Source: Methylothermaceae bacterium
GTDB taxonomy: Bacteria > Pseudomonadota > Gammaproteobacteria > Methylococcales > Methylothermaceae
Assembly: GCA_027024125.1 (NCBI GenBank)
Contig: JALVSV010000462.1
Location: 1 to 9,152 of the forward strand
Direction of reading: 5' to 3'
Length of the DNA stretch: 9,152 bases
The notes beneath the pieces were generated by a model. The model saw only the letters and a program-made list of their open reading frames with translations, was not told the DNA's origin and did no database searches. Below, in pieces: positions 1 through 8,700 of the stretch. Every line of letters starts with the position of its first letter. The first letter of the stretch is position 1. The translations under genes were made by a program, and so were the position numbers.

Positions 1-1677
1 GGTGGAGTCGGGAAAGAAGCTCTTGTCGACCACGCCGAAGCCGAGCAGGGACAGGCCGAACACGCCGATCACCACCGTGACCATGATCCAGCGGAAGCGG
101 ATGCACAGGCTCAGAAAACGCTTGTATACGCCGTAGAAACCGCGGTCGTAAATATCGCCCGCTTTACCTTCCTGATCCTTTGCCGGTTCTGGTCTGGGAA
201 GGAAAGTGTGGCACAGAAGCGGCGTGCAGGTGACCGCCGTCAGCCAGCTCAAACTCAGGGAAATGAGGATGACCGAGAACAGGGAGCGGCAGTATTCACC
301 AGTGGAGTCGTCGGAGGTACCGATGGCGGCGAAGGCGGTGACGGCCACGGCGGTGCCGCCGAGCATGGGCAGGGCATTTTGGGCCACCACGGCGCAGGCG
401 GAATCGTAGCTGGATTCGCCTTTCTTCATGCGCATGCGGATGCCGTCGGTGACGACGATGGCGTTGTCCACCAGCATCCCCAGGGCGATGATTAGGGCAC
501 CCAGGGAAATGCGCTCCAGGGTAATGTGGAAGTAGTTCATCACGATGAAGGTGGCCATGATGGTGATCAGCAGCACCGCACCGATGATCAGACCGCTTCG
601 CAGGCCCATGAAGACCAGGAGTACGCCGACGACGATGGCCACCGCCTCCATGAGGTTGGTCATGAAACCCTTGAGGGCGACGGTGACCGATTCCGCTTGG
701 TTGGAGATATCGTGGATTTCCATTCCCACCGGCCGCATGGGTTCCAGCTCCCTGAAGCGTTTCTCCAGGGATTCGGCCATGGTGATGACGTTGCCGCCTA
801 GCACGGTCGAGATCCCCATGCCGATGGCAGGTTTGCCGTTATAGCGCGCCAGGATGGTGGGAGGGTCCTCGTAGCCGCGGTGGATGGTGGCGACGTCGCG
901 CAGATAGACCAAACTGTTGGTCTTGCGGCTTTTGGGGGTGATGAGCAGGTCGCCGAAATCCCGTTCGGAAAGGAACTCACCTGCGGGGTTGATGGGGATG
1001 CGCTCTGTCCCCAGTTCCATTTTCCCGGCGTCGGCGACGAGATTCTTACTCGCCAGCGCTGTGTAGATGTCGTGCGGGGAAATGCCCAGCTTGGTCATTT
1101 TGTCCCGCTGTATTTCCACGTAGATGGTTTCCTTGCGCTGACCGTATAAAATGATTCGTTTGACGTCTTCAGCCTTGAGCAATTCCCGCTGCAGCATCTT
1201 GGCGTATTCGTAAAGCTCTTTCGGGGTGTATCCTTCTCCGGTAATGGCGTAGTACATCCCATACACGTCACCGAAGTCGTCATTGACCATGGATTTGCCG
1301 GCACCGGGCGGCAACTGGCCTTGAGCGTCACCCACTTTACGGCGCAGTTCGTCCCATACCTGGGGCAGGGTGGTCTTGTCGTATTGCTCCTTCATTCGGG
1401 CCTTGACCCAGGACAGACCACGGGAAGATTTGGACTCGATCCATTCGAGCTGCCCCATCTGCTGGACCGCCTTCTCGATGACGTTGGTGACTTCCTCCTC
1501 CACCTCTGCGGCGGAGGCCCCGGGATAGGGGGTGACGATCACCGCTTCCTTGATGGTGAACTCCGGGTCTTCCAGACGGCTGAGGGACTGATAGGAGTGC
1601 CAGCCCACCACCACCGCCAGTACCATCATCACCCAGGTGATCAGGCTCTTGCGAATGCTCCATTCCGCCAGATTCAT
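1..1677 (-). CDS. RND-family efflux transporter permease subunit, N-terminal half (partial, C-terminus off window)
   Basis: Inner-membrane proton-driven pump of the AcrB-like RND superfamily, expected to form a trimer and export substrates through the adaptor encoded just upstream. Translating the reverse strand from the ATG at 1677 gives 559 open codons to the window edge, about half the usual length of roughly 1,050 residues. It begins MNLAEWSIRKSLITW, with the first membrane helix near residues 11-28. The first porter domain follows ('DPEF' at 37-40, 'PYPGAS' at 50-55). A helix cluster spans about 340-490 and a further helix about 529-550, followed by 'DKSFFP'. The TM4 motif is 'GMLVDNAIVV' with Asp404-Asn405, where AcrB has two consecutive aspartates. 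An AGGGG ribosome-binding site sits 7 bases before the start and 4 bases separate it from the adaptor stop, so the two are almost certainly co-transcribed. The drug-type rather than metal-type assignment is inference; substrate is unknown. Confidence 0.95.
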   Translation of the reverse strand, partial: MNLAEWSIRKSLITWVMMVLAVVVGWHSYQSLSRLEDPEFTIKEAVIVTPYPGASAAEVEEEVTNVIEKAVQQMGQLEWIESKSSRGLSWVKARMKEQYDKTTLPQVWDELRRKVGDAQGQLPPGAGKSMVNDDFGDVYGMYYAITGEGYTPKELYEYAKMLQRELLKAEDVKRIILYGQRKETIYVEIQRDKMTKLGISPHDIYTALASKNLVADAGKMELGTERIPINPAGEFLSERDFGDLLITPKSRKTNSLVYLRDVATIHRGYEDPPTILARYNGKPAIGMGISTVLGGNVITMAESLEKRFRELEPMRPVGMEIHDISNQAESVTVALKGFMTNLMEAVAIVVGVLLVFMGLRSGLIIGAVLLITIMATFIVMNYFHITLERISLGALIIALGMLVDNAIVVTDGIRMRMKKGESSYDSACAVVAQNALPMLGGTAVAVTAFAAIGTSDDSTGEYCRSLFSVILISLSLSWLTAVTCTPLLCHTFLPRPEPAKDQEGKAGDIYDRGFYGVYKRFLSLCIRFRWIMVTVVIGVFGLSLLGFGVVDKSFFPDST

Positions 1678-1681
1678 GATG

Positions 1682-2818
1682 CTACCCCTGTTGTCCTTTG
1701 GATGCCTCGTAAGGCCGGACCTTCATGCCTTCCCGCAAGTGGGCGACGCCACTGATCGTGATAGTGTCGCCGGCCTCGAGTCCTTCGAGTATTTCGATCT
1801 GGTCGCTGCCGGTCAACGCGCCGGTCCTGACGATGCGTTTGTGAACTTCCTGTGTCTTGGGATCGACCACCCAGACACAGGAGTTTCCCTCCGTATCGGA
1901 GAACAGCGCGGCGGTGGGGATGATGATCTCAACGTCCTCGGGGGAGACATTGGAAAAATCGATGATGACGGTGGCGGTCATGCCGGTCAGGATGTGGATG
2001 CCTTCCGGCGCAGGCATTTCCAGCACCAGCCGGTAGGTTTGGGTGTAGGGGTCGGCCTGGGTGGCGAACTCCTTGATTTCAAGCGGGAACTTGCGCTGGG
2101 GATCAGAAGCGAATTGGGCGAACAGCTTGGGTTCTGTCTTGCGGACCGGAGCTGCCATCAGTTCCGGCAGGTCCAGCAGAACCTCGATTTGTGAGAGGTC
2201 CTGCAGATAGACGATCTTTTGTTTGGCGGCGACGAATTCGTGATTGTCCACATAACGTGTGCCAATGACGCCGTCAAAGGGGGCTTTGAGGTAGGTGTAG
2301 GACAGTTGGTTTCTTGCCACTGCCACCGAGGCTTCGGCTGCCTGGACTGCGGCGCGGGAAACTTCAAGGGCTGCCTTTTTCAGATTGATTTTGGATTCGC
2401 TGACGGCACCGGGCTCCTGCCGTCTTATTCTGACATAGCGATGATATTCCTCCTTGTCGTATTCCAGCTTGGCCCTGGCCTGGGCCAACTGACCCAGTGC
2501 TTCACGCAGGGCGGATTGATAGTCCTTGGGATCCAGTCGGGCTACCAGCTGACCTTTTTTCACCTGCTCACCTTCCTTGACCGGCAGTTCGATCAGCAGT
2601 CCCGGCACCCGAAAAGCCAGTTCAGCCCGTTTCGATGCCCTGGTTTCGCCCGACATTCGCATGGTCTTGTTTGCCAGAATTCCACCCGCTGTGATCTGCT
2701 TGACCGGATGGGCAATGGTGTCGGTGGTCTTTTCTTCTTGGTCATTGCTGCATCCTGCCGAAAGCAGAAAGAAAAAACAGCATGCGAGTCCTATGCTTTT
2801 CAAACCCGGGGAATCCAT
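1682..2818 (-). CDS. RND efflux periplasmic adaptor (membrane-fusion protein), lipoprotein, HlyD/AcrA family
   Basis: This 378-residue protein is the periplasmic adaptor that joins the RND pump to an outer-membrane channel. The N-terminus is a lipoprotein signal: a hydrophobic stretch at residues 9-19 and a lipobox ending AGC, with Cys23 as the lipidated residue. Downstream is the usual order for the family. The first half of the lipoyl-like domain is at about 66-97 ('VPGLLIELPVKEGEQVKKGQ'). A long charged, alanine-rich helical hairpin spans about 98-170. The second lipoyl half is at 172-207 ('LKAPFDGVIGTRYV'). A beta-barrel (about 210-290) and a membrane-proximal domain (about 291-370) complete it. 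Length is typical (AcrA is 397). The start is supported by GAGG 10 bases upstream and by the immediate signal sequence. The stop lies 4 bases before the pump gene. Substrate cannot be inferred. Confidence 0.96.
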   Translation of the reverse strand: MDSPGLKSIGLACCFFFLLSAGCSNDQEEKTTDTIAHPVKQITAGGILANKTMRMSGETRASKRAELAFRVPGLLIELPVKEGEQVKKGQLVARLDPKDYQSALREALGQLAQARAKLEYDKEEYHRYVRIRRQEPGAVSESKINLKKAALEVSRAAVQAAEASVAVARNQLSYTYLKAPFDGVIGTRYVDNHEFVAAKQKIVYLQDLSQIEVLLDLPELMAAPVRKTEPKLFAQFASDPQRKFPLEIKEFATQADPYTQTYRLVLEMPAPEGIHILTGMTATVIIDFSNVSPEDVEIIIPTAALFSDTEGNSCVWVVDPKTQEVHKRIVRTGALTGSDQIEILEGLEAGDTITISGVAHLREGMKVRPYEASKGQQG

Positions 2819-2843
2819 CGAAACATTACCTCAGTTCATTTTG

Positions 2844-2870
2844 TACTGGCTAGGAGCTGGTATGATAACA
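2844..2870 (-). promoter_or_regulatory. Candidate extended -10 promoter with overlapping imperfect palindrome, upstream of the efflux adaptor
   Basis: On the reverse strand, TGTTATCAT (2862-2870) fits an extended -10 (TG-n-TATAAT) with five of six hexamer matches; no good -35 lies at normal spacing. Transcription would start near 2855, inside the 19-base imperfect palindrome 2844-2862 (TACTGGCT-AGG-AGCTGGTA, six of nine pairs match). That arrangement would suit a repressor such as those that often control efflux operons, but no regulator gene is in view. This is a reading by eye and remains weak. Confidence 0.28.
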
Positions 2871-2988
2871 AAAACCTTAAATACAGATGAGGGGTGTTCA
2901 AATTTTCGGCCATTTTGACTCAATGTCCAGATAACGTTTTGTTGCAAATGGCTTTCATCTCGAACAAATTTCCCCACAGTCCTCCTCT

Positions 2989-3016
2989 TCCCCCTGCGGA
3001 AAAAAGTCAGAGGGGA
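2989..3016 (-). other. Imperfect hairpin in the 221-base gap between the suffix-domain gene and the adaptor gene
   Basis: TCCCCCTG (2989-2996) can pair with CAGAGGGGA (3008-3016) with a two-base bulge, about 24 bases past the stop of the leftward gene ending at 3040. The reverse strand shows no T-tract after the stem; the T-run is in the loop. It could slow or partly terminate transcription but is not a convincing intrinsic terminator, so read-through into the efflux genes remains possible. The rest of 2819-3039 shows no gene. Confidence 0.2.
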
Positions 3017-3039
3017 TTTGATGATGGCTGCAAATTCAG

Positions 3040-3561
3040 TTATTCCTTCTCGGGAATGTAGGCTTTTGCTTCATAGATGAACAGTGCTCGCAGCTTGTCC
3101 CAAAAATCTCCTCCCAGAATGAACAGGGTGACGATAAACAGGAAATCGGCGGCCAGGTTGATAGGGATGCGGTTTTCCGCATACCCGGGTATCCACTCTG
3201 GTACATAGAAGATGAGATAGGCAAAGACGATGTTGAGCACGAGCAGAAAAAGACCGATTCTATAACGCATGCGGCTCACTTTACTCCGGGGCGAGGCTAT
3301 TCTAATGGCTGAGATGAGTTTTGATTTTAAATATTCAAATCCAGGTTTCCCAAGAAACACAATTGAAACAATGCTGAGTATCTCGGGTGCGCCAATCATA
3401 AGGAAACCTGACAGCATGGTTTTCGTTTCTTCTGAGAAACCTAAAGCCATTACCACCGGGATGAATAAAGGACAAATCCAGGCGAAAACGAAGAAAAACA
3501 AACCAAGCCAGTACCGCCATCCTGTCAGGGTGGGTTGATCGATCGATTGATTTTCTGTCAT
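3040..3561 (-). CDS. Small four-helix membrane protein resembling stand-alone 'transporter suffix' domain proteins
   Basis: This 173-residue protein has four hydrophobic segments at about residues 16-41, 47-70, 100-125 and 133-150. They form two helical pairs separated by a basic loop ('SPRSKVSRMRYRIG', about 89-102). The pattern 'GWRYWLG' near the start, 'FEYLKSKL' after helix 2, 'RYRIGL' before helix 3 and 'LGGDFWDKLRALF' near the C-terminus recalls a family known as a C-terminal suffix on some RND-type transporters and as free-standing proteins. I make this assignment from memory of the pattern. There are no catalytic residues to point to. Start: the ATG at 3561 has only a weak GGAAA 3 bases upstream. 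It lies 221 bases upstream of, and on the same strand as, the efflux genes, which supports a role connected with that pump. That role is inference. Confidence 0.8.
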   Translation of the reverse strand: MTENQSIDQPTLTGWRYWLGLFFFVFAWICPLFIPVVMALGFSEETKTMLSGFLMIGAPEILSIVSIVFLGKPGFEYLKSKLISAIRIASPRSKVSRMRYRIGLFLLVLNIVFAYLIFYVPEWIPGYAENRIPINLAADFLFIVTLFILGGDFWDKLRALFIYEAKAYIPEKE

Positions 3562-3632
3562 GGTTTCCGGCCAAAATTGATAGATAAAGGAGCGGCCACC
3601 CTAGCCAAGTGCAAGCGACCCATCCGAGAAAC

Positions 3633-3662
3633 AGAATACTCGTACAGGATCTTTGGGTTCAA
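3633..3662 (-). promoter_or_regulatory. Candidate sigma-70-type promoter for the suffix-domain gene
   Basis: On the reverse strand TTGAAC (3657-3662) and TATTCT (3633-3638) are 18 bases apart, each matching four of six consensus positions, and the -10 lies about 70 bases before the ATG at 3561. The -35 hexamer sits within a perfect 11-base palindrome GGGTTGAACCC (3655-3665), a possible operator half. Moderate by eye only. Confidence 0.3.
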
Positions 3663-3758
3663 CCCGATTTCGGTGGGCTGGTGAGGCGTCTCCCTGGCGG
3701 ACTTGCCAAAAATGGTTGAAATCCTGACAATTCCCCCATGTATGAACCCGGTCGTAAT

Positions 3759-3783
3759 CCGGTCCCTTTCTTACAGGGACCGG
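3759..3783. repeat. Perfect 8-bp inverted repeat with 9-base loop
   Basis: CCGGTCCC (3759-3766) pairs exactly with GGGACCGG (3776-3783) around a TTTCTTACA loop. No T-tract follows on either strand, so it is not a standard intrinsic terminator. It sits mid-way in the divergent region and could be a structured RNA element, a protein-binding site or part of a larger repeat. Confidence 0.6.
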
Positions 3784-3871
3784 GGCCAAACACACACTCT
3801 CAATGAGTAGTTTTGAATGCTGACACAATGGAAAAAGGCGTTGACGAAGTGCAGGCTCATTGTGAAACATC

Positions 3872-3921
3872 ACAACCGGAATCGTTTGTCCCCACGTGGG
3901 ACCGGCGGAGCATCCGGTTGT
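3872..3921. repeat. Nested inverted repeat (cruciform-like) immediately before tamA
   Basis: Outer arms ACAACCGGA (3872-3880) and TCCGGTTGT (3913-3921) are perfectly complementary over 9 bases. Between them lies a second perfect palindrome, CCCACGTGGG (3891-3900). The structure ends six bases before the ATG at 3928, so in a tamA transcript it would overlap the ribosome-binding region of that start; no Shine-Dalgarno sequence is visible there. A function in tamA control is inference. Confidence 0.5.
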
Positions 3922-3927
3922 CGCTAG

Positions 3928-5706
3928 ATGGTTAGTGAGGGTGCTGCGGATCGGCGACACTTGCACATCCTTCGCACTATCATTCTGGGCATCGTGTTGT
4001 CGTTGCAGGTTGGTTCTGCCATGGCAGAACCAAAACCAGAAATCCTGATCGAGAAGGTCGATACCAAACTGGCGGCCAATATTCGTCATCACCTGACGAT
4101 TGCCAAAGAACCCTGTTCCCGCCCTTTGTTTCTGCTCGAGCGCTTTCGTAGAAGGATTGACAAGGAGGTGGATTCAGCTGCCCGAGCCCTGGGTTACTAT
4201 CATGCCCGGATCAAGCGCCTGGAATTGCGTCAGAAGGACAAATGTTGGCAATTAAAACTGGCCATCGATGAAGGTCCCAGGGTGCGCATAACATCGGTCA
4301 ATGTTCGCCTCAAGGGCCAGGCAGCCACTGATCCCGTTTTTGAAACGTTGCTGCAAAACCTTGCTCTCAAACCGGGAGATCCACTGGATCATAGTGGCTA
4401 CGAAAAAATCAAGTTCCAGCTGAAAAATCTGGCCTTGAGGCGGGGTTATTTCGATGCCGGTTTCAGGGTCCATGAACTCAAGGTGGATGTCGAAAGCAAT
4501 CAGGCACAGATCCACCTGGTCTTCGATTCGGGCCGGCGATATCACTTTGGCCCAGTGCGGATTCAACAGGACATACTGGACCCCCAGTTCGTCCAGCGTT
4601 ACGTGAATCTCGAACCAGATGAGCCTTTCACCTCCCAGGACCTCACCAGTCTTTACCGGCGCTTTGCCGACAGTGGCCTGTTCCGCCACATCAAGATCGA
4701 TACCCACCCCGAGGAGGCGGAGTCGGAGGTGCCCATCACGGTTTCACTGACCGCGAAAAAGCGTCATCGTTATGCCCTTGGGGTGGGATTCGACACCAAT
4801 ACCGGTCCCCGGGCCACCTTCAACTACAAGAACCGCTATGTCACCCGCAGTGGCCATCAATTCAATATGGAATTAAGGTATACGCCGGTGGAGCCACGAG
4901 CCACGGCCACCTACTCGATCCCACTTTGGGATCCTTTGAAGGAGAGTCTGCGGTTCAATACCGGATATCGCCGCCAGGATGTCGACAGTTTCCTCTCCGA
5001 TCAAGCAACATTGAATATCGTCTTTACCCATTTACGCAAGGAATGGACCGAAACACTTTCCCTGAATCTCAATTATGAAGAATCCCAGGTGGCTAAAGAA
5101 AAAGTGGTCCAGTCATTGATCATCGCACCGGTTGTGGGATGGACCCAGAAGACTGCGGAGGTCCAGAATGGGCTGATACATCATGGGCATAAATTTGACT
5201 TTAAATTGCGCGGGGGGCTTTCCCTGCTGGGGAATGGCGCCCATTTTCTGAAAATGCAAATGTTCGGCAGATATGTCTTCAGCCTTCCCTGGAAAGCCCG
5301 CCTCCATCACCGCTGGGAAATCGGGGCTGTGGCAACTCCCCGTTTCGGCAAGCTGACCGCCAGCAACCGGTTTTTCGCCGGTGGCGACAACAGTATACGT
5401 GGTTACAAATATCTGAGTCAGGGGCCTGTCGATGATAACGGTAAGGTGATAGGTGGCCGTTATCTTGGGGTGGTCAGTCTGGAGTATGAACAAACCGTCT
5501 ATGGTAACTGGGGTCTGGCGTTGTTCGTGGACGGTGGCAACGCCTACAACCATCTGAAAAACCTGTGGCGTGATCGCAAGTTTGGCGGTGGTGTGGGCCT
5601 GCGCTGGCTGTCACCGGTGGGGCTGGTGAGACTGGATTTTGCCGTCCCGATGAATCACGAGTTCGAAGAGTTCCGGATTCATTTTGCCATCGGGCCGGTA
5701 TTGTGA
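3928..5706 (+). CDS. tamA: Translocation and assembly module subunit TamA (Omp85-family outer-membrane protein)
   Basis: TamA is an outer-membrane Omp85-family barrel that, with TamB, helps insert certain autotransporters and other barrel proteins and contributes to envelope homeostasis. The 592-residue product (E. coli TamA is 577) has a signal peptide with hydrophobic core at about 14-30 and an AMA|E cleavage site after Ala33. Three POTRA-like domains span about 36-275 (for example 'EGPRVRITSVNV', 'LALRRGYFDAGF', 'RFADSGLFRHIKI'). The C-terminal barrel runs from about 283 to the end. The hallmark Omp85 loop motif is present: 'GGDNSIRGYKYL' with Arg491-Gly492-Tyr493. The start is uncertain: ATG 3928 has no visible Shine-Dalgarno and gives an 11-residue extra leader. 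The in-frame TTG at 3961 would give a tidy 22-residue signal peptide. It overlaps tamB by four bases, so translation is probably coupled. Confidence 0.95.
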   Translation: MVSEGAADRRHLHILRTIILGIVLSLQVGSAMAEPKPEILIEKVDTKLAANIRHHLTIAKEPCSRPLFLLERFRRRIDKEVDSAARALGYYHARIKRLELRQKDKCWQLKLAIDEGPRVRITSVNVRLKGQAATDPVFETLLQNLALKPGDPLDHSGYEKIKFQLKNLALRRGYFDAGFRVHELKVDVESNQAQIHLVFDSGRRYHFGPVRIQQDILDPQFVQRYVNLEPDEPFTSQDLTSLYRRFADSGLFRHIKIDTHPEEAESEVPITVSLTAKKRHRYALGVGFDTNTGPRATFNYKNRYVTRSGHQFNMELRYTPVEPRATATYSIPLWDPLKESLRFNTGYRRQDVDSFLSDQATLNIVFTHLRKEWTETLSLNLNYEESQVAKEKVVQSLIIAPVVGWTQKTAEVQNGLIHHGHKFDFKLRGGLSLLGNGAHFLKMQMFGRYVFSLPWKARLHHRWEIGAVATPRFGKLTASNRFFAGGDNSIRGYKYLSQGPVDDNGKVIGGRYLGVVSLEYEQTVYGNWGLALFVDGGNAYNHLKNLWRDRKFGGGVGLRWLSPVGLVRLDFAVPMNHEFEEFRIHFAIGPVL

Positions 5707-8700
5707 AACGTCTGCTTTTGCTCCTGTTCCTGGTTGTGGTCCTTGTAGGTGTTGTCCTGTCGGGGCTGGCAGGATCTGAGCGGGGTACGCGATTGATCTT
5801 CAGCTTGGTTCAGGACGTTCATCCGCCCTTGAAGGTGGAATCTATCACAGGGACCCTGATGGGGGCCCTGACTCTCAATGGGCTGAGTTATCAAACCGAT
5901 ACCTTTCGCCTGAGTGCGGACACCCTTAGACTGGTTTGGCGACCTTCGGCCTTGAGGCGCCGGTCTGTGGTCATCGAGCGTCTGGAACTGGATCATCCAC
6001 GGTTCGAATTGCTGCCCACTGAACAGGTGGCCGAGCCGGTTGTCCTTCCAGAGATCTCCATCCCCCTGCCAATCGAAATCAAGAATCTGGTTGTCCGGCA
6101 GCTGGAAGTCATCCAGCCCCAGGAAGAGGGCCTGGTAATTGATCGGGTCTCCCTCTCAGCTTCCCTGGGACGGGAGCGCCTGGACCTTCTCCATCTCGAT
6201 GTGATCATGGCGGAAATGGAAGCGAAGGGCAGTGGAGCGGTGACCTTTCGCCATCAATGGCCGATCGACGCAACACTCGACTGGCGCTACCGAGACGATG
6301 TGCTATGGAATGGTGCAGCCAAGATCTCAGGGAATCTGCAGACGTTGACCCTTGATCACAGACTCATGTCGCCCTTTTCCGCTACCGCGACCGGCAAACT
6401 CACCCGATTGTTCGATGGGCCCAGGTTCGATATGAAGGGTTCGTGGCAAGAGATCGGATGGCCATTGAAGGGAGCCAGGGAATGGTTCGGTCGCAATGGC
6501 CGTTTCCATGTGCACGGGCGGTTCGACCAGTACCGGTTCGAGGTCGCCACAGAAGTGTCTGGCAGCCAGTTGCCGGCCACCCGGGTCCAACTGAAGGGAA
6601 AGGGCGATGATCAGGGTTTCTTCATGGCACCCCTGATAGCAGAAGGACCTGCCGGGTATCTGGAAGCGGTGGGGGATTTCCACTGGGCACCCAAGCCGGT
6701 CTGGGATGTTGTGTTGAAGGGACACGATATCGATACCGGCCAATTTCAGCCCGACTGGCCTGGCCAGTTTGCTTTGGAAGCTCGCTCCCTTGGCGTATTG
6801 GAGCCAGTGCTCAGGATCCAGCTTGAATTGAAACATCTGTCGGGGGAATTGCGCGGCCAACCCCTGGAGGCCACTGGCAATATCCAATATCGGGGCGATA
6901 CTATCAGGGCCGATCATATGGCCCTGGAATGGGGTGGGAATCAGATCCAACTCAACGGCCAGGGAAGCAGGCAAAAGCTCGATCTCGAATTCGAGCTTCA
7001 GGCCCCGCACCTGGAACGTCTCGATCCCGAGCTGGAAGGAAATCTCTCCGGGCAGGGAAAGGTCACTGGCAGCCCTGGAAAGCCCCGGATAGAACTGCTG
7101 ATCCAGGGTGAAAAAATTTCCTGGGGGGAGGTGGTTCAGGTTCAGCATGTGTCCCTCAACGTCAAAGGTGCTGCTGACGATCCTGAATCCCAATTGCTGC
7201 TTGAACTACATCACCTGAACATCAACCAATGGCAGTTCAATCAGGCGGCTTTGACGGGTCGTGGTCAACTGGCCAACCATCGTATCAGCCTCAATGCCAA
7301 GGGCCCCCAGGGAAAGGCCCTGATCCATGTCGAAGGCGGTTATACCAATGAAAGAGGCCAATGGCAGGGAGAAATCCAACACTTGCCTTTGGCGCTGTTG
7401 AAGAAACTGTTGCCTGAGCATGTGACTGCCACCGGTGATCTGTACGCCAGTTTCTCCTACCATCAGGAAGCACAAACCCGGGAAGGGGAGCTTGAATGGG
7501 GCTTCAAGGGGGCCACCCTGTCCACTTCGGCTGCTGACGGGCAGAAGCTTTCTCTTTCCCTGGACCAAAGCGAAGGCAGACTGATCCTGCAGGGGCAGGC
7601 GTTACGTCTCTTCTTTGATTTTCCTATCGCCGACTATGGACAGCTCAGGGGGGAAGTCGATACCAGCCTGGAGACCCAGGTTCTAAAGGGAGAGGGTGAA
7701 TTCGCTTTCAACAGGCTGGAATTGATCGAGGTGTTCGTTTCCGATCTACAACAAATCGATGGTTCAGCAAATGGCGAGTTCCAACTCGGCGGTACCTGGG
7801 ATCATCCCAAAATCCAGGCAAGAATGGCCGTAGTCGATGCCAGCGCCAAGGTCCCGGCTGCGGGGATAAGTTTGGAGAACATCCAGCTGATGGCAAACAG
7901 CCGTCCTGATGGTTACATAGAATTCAACGGTCAGGCCCGTTCGGGGCCGGGTGACATCGAGATTCGGGGGCGTATCTTAATGGTTTCGGAACTTGCCGTC
8001 ACCGCGACTTTGAAAGGAAGCCAGTTTCTGGTTGCTGACCTTCCCGAAGCCCGGGTACTGCTTTCACCACAACTTGAACTGAACGCCACCAGGGAATTGG
8101 TCGAGGTCAATGGCAAAGTCCATGTTCCCGAGGCCAAGATCGACCTCAAAACCTCACTGTTTCCCAGTCAGGAACCCGATATGGTTTCGGTTTCTCCTGA
8201 TGAGGTCATCATAGGACGTCCTGTCGAACCGAAGAAAAGGGCTATGAACATTTCCACCAATGTCCTTGTGACTTTGGGTGACAAGGTGTATTTCAACGGC
8301 TACGGAGTTGAGAGCCAGTTGCAGGGTGAGCTGAGGTTGAGCAGCTGGAAGGGGGTTCCCAAAGCCGAGGGGGTGATCGAGGTGGTGAAGGGCAAGTTCG
8401 CCGCCTACGGGCAGAAACTGGACATCGACAGTGGCCGCATCATTTTCAACGGCCCGGTGGACAATCCGGGCCTGGACATCGAAGTGGCGCGGCGTTTTCG
8501 CCGCGAACAGATCACCATCACCCTTAACATAGGAGGTTCCGCCCGGGAGCCTGTCATCAAGATATCCAGTGATCCGTCGATGCCGGAAGAAGAGGCGCTT
8601 TCCTACCTGATCACCGGACGTTCATTACAAAACAGGTCTAGCATGACCTCTACCGGTTCCATGGAGAAGCAACTGACCAACGCTCTGGGTTCCCTCGGTC

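Larger units (their letters stand above)
3562..3927. other. Divergent intergenic region, no convincing gene, rich in inverted repeats
   Basis: These 366 bases separate the leftward efflux/suffix genes from rightward tamA and should hold promoters for both. A leftward open frame of 163 codons covers 3601-4092, but it runs about 165 bases into the antisense of tamA. Its product has no signal, membrane segment or motif I recognise, and it has no evident ribosome-binding site. I regard it as non-coding. Two structured inverted repeats inside (listed separately) and the length, greater than two promoters require, leave room for a small RNA or an old repeat element. No strong promoter for tamA was seen; the best is TTGACG at 3841 with a poor -10. 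Confidence 0.5.

Noticed and set aside
1321..2890. Rightward open frames of 144, 185 and 223 codons opposite the efflux genes
   Set aside because: Fully antisense to the pump and adaptor, whose domain structure is clear; low-complexity His/Gly/Asp-rich translations are typical of antisense frames.
3759..3783. Intrinsic terminator
   Set aside because: The stem is perfect but no T-tract follows on either strand and no gene ends nearby.
3872..3921. Integron attC-like recombination site
   Set aside because: The arms pair well, but lack the conserved GTTRRRY/RYYYAAC core signatures and there is no integrase or cassette array.
3601..4092. Leftward open frame of 163 codons
   Set aside because: It overlaps the antisense of the tamA 5' end by about 165 bases, has no ribosome-binding site, and its product has no recognisable domain or signal. 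Noted as an odd intergenic stretch rather than a gene.
4252..5553. Leftward open frames of 151 and 146 codons inside tamA
   Set aside because: Shadows of the tamA reading frame, with no start signal or recognisable product.
6327..7193. Leftward open frame of 288 codons inside tamB
   Set aside because: Entirely antisense to the well-supported tamB frame; long antisense frames are common in GC-rich genes, and no motif is seen.
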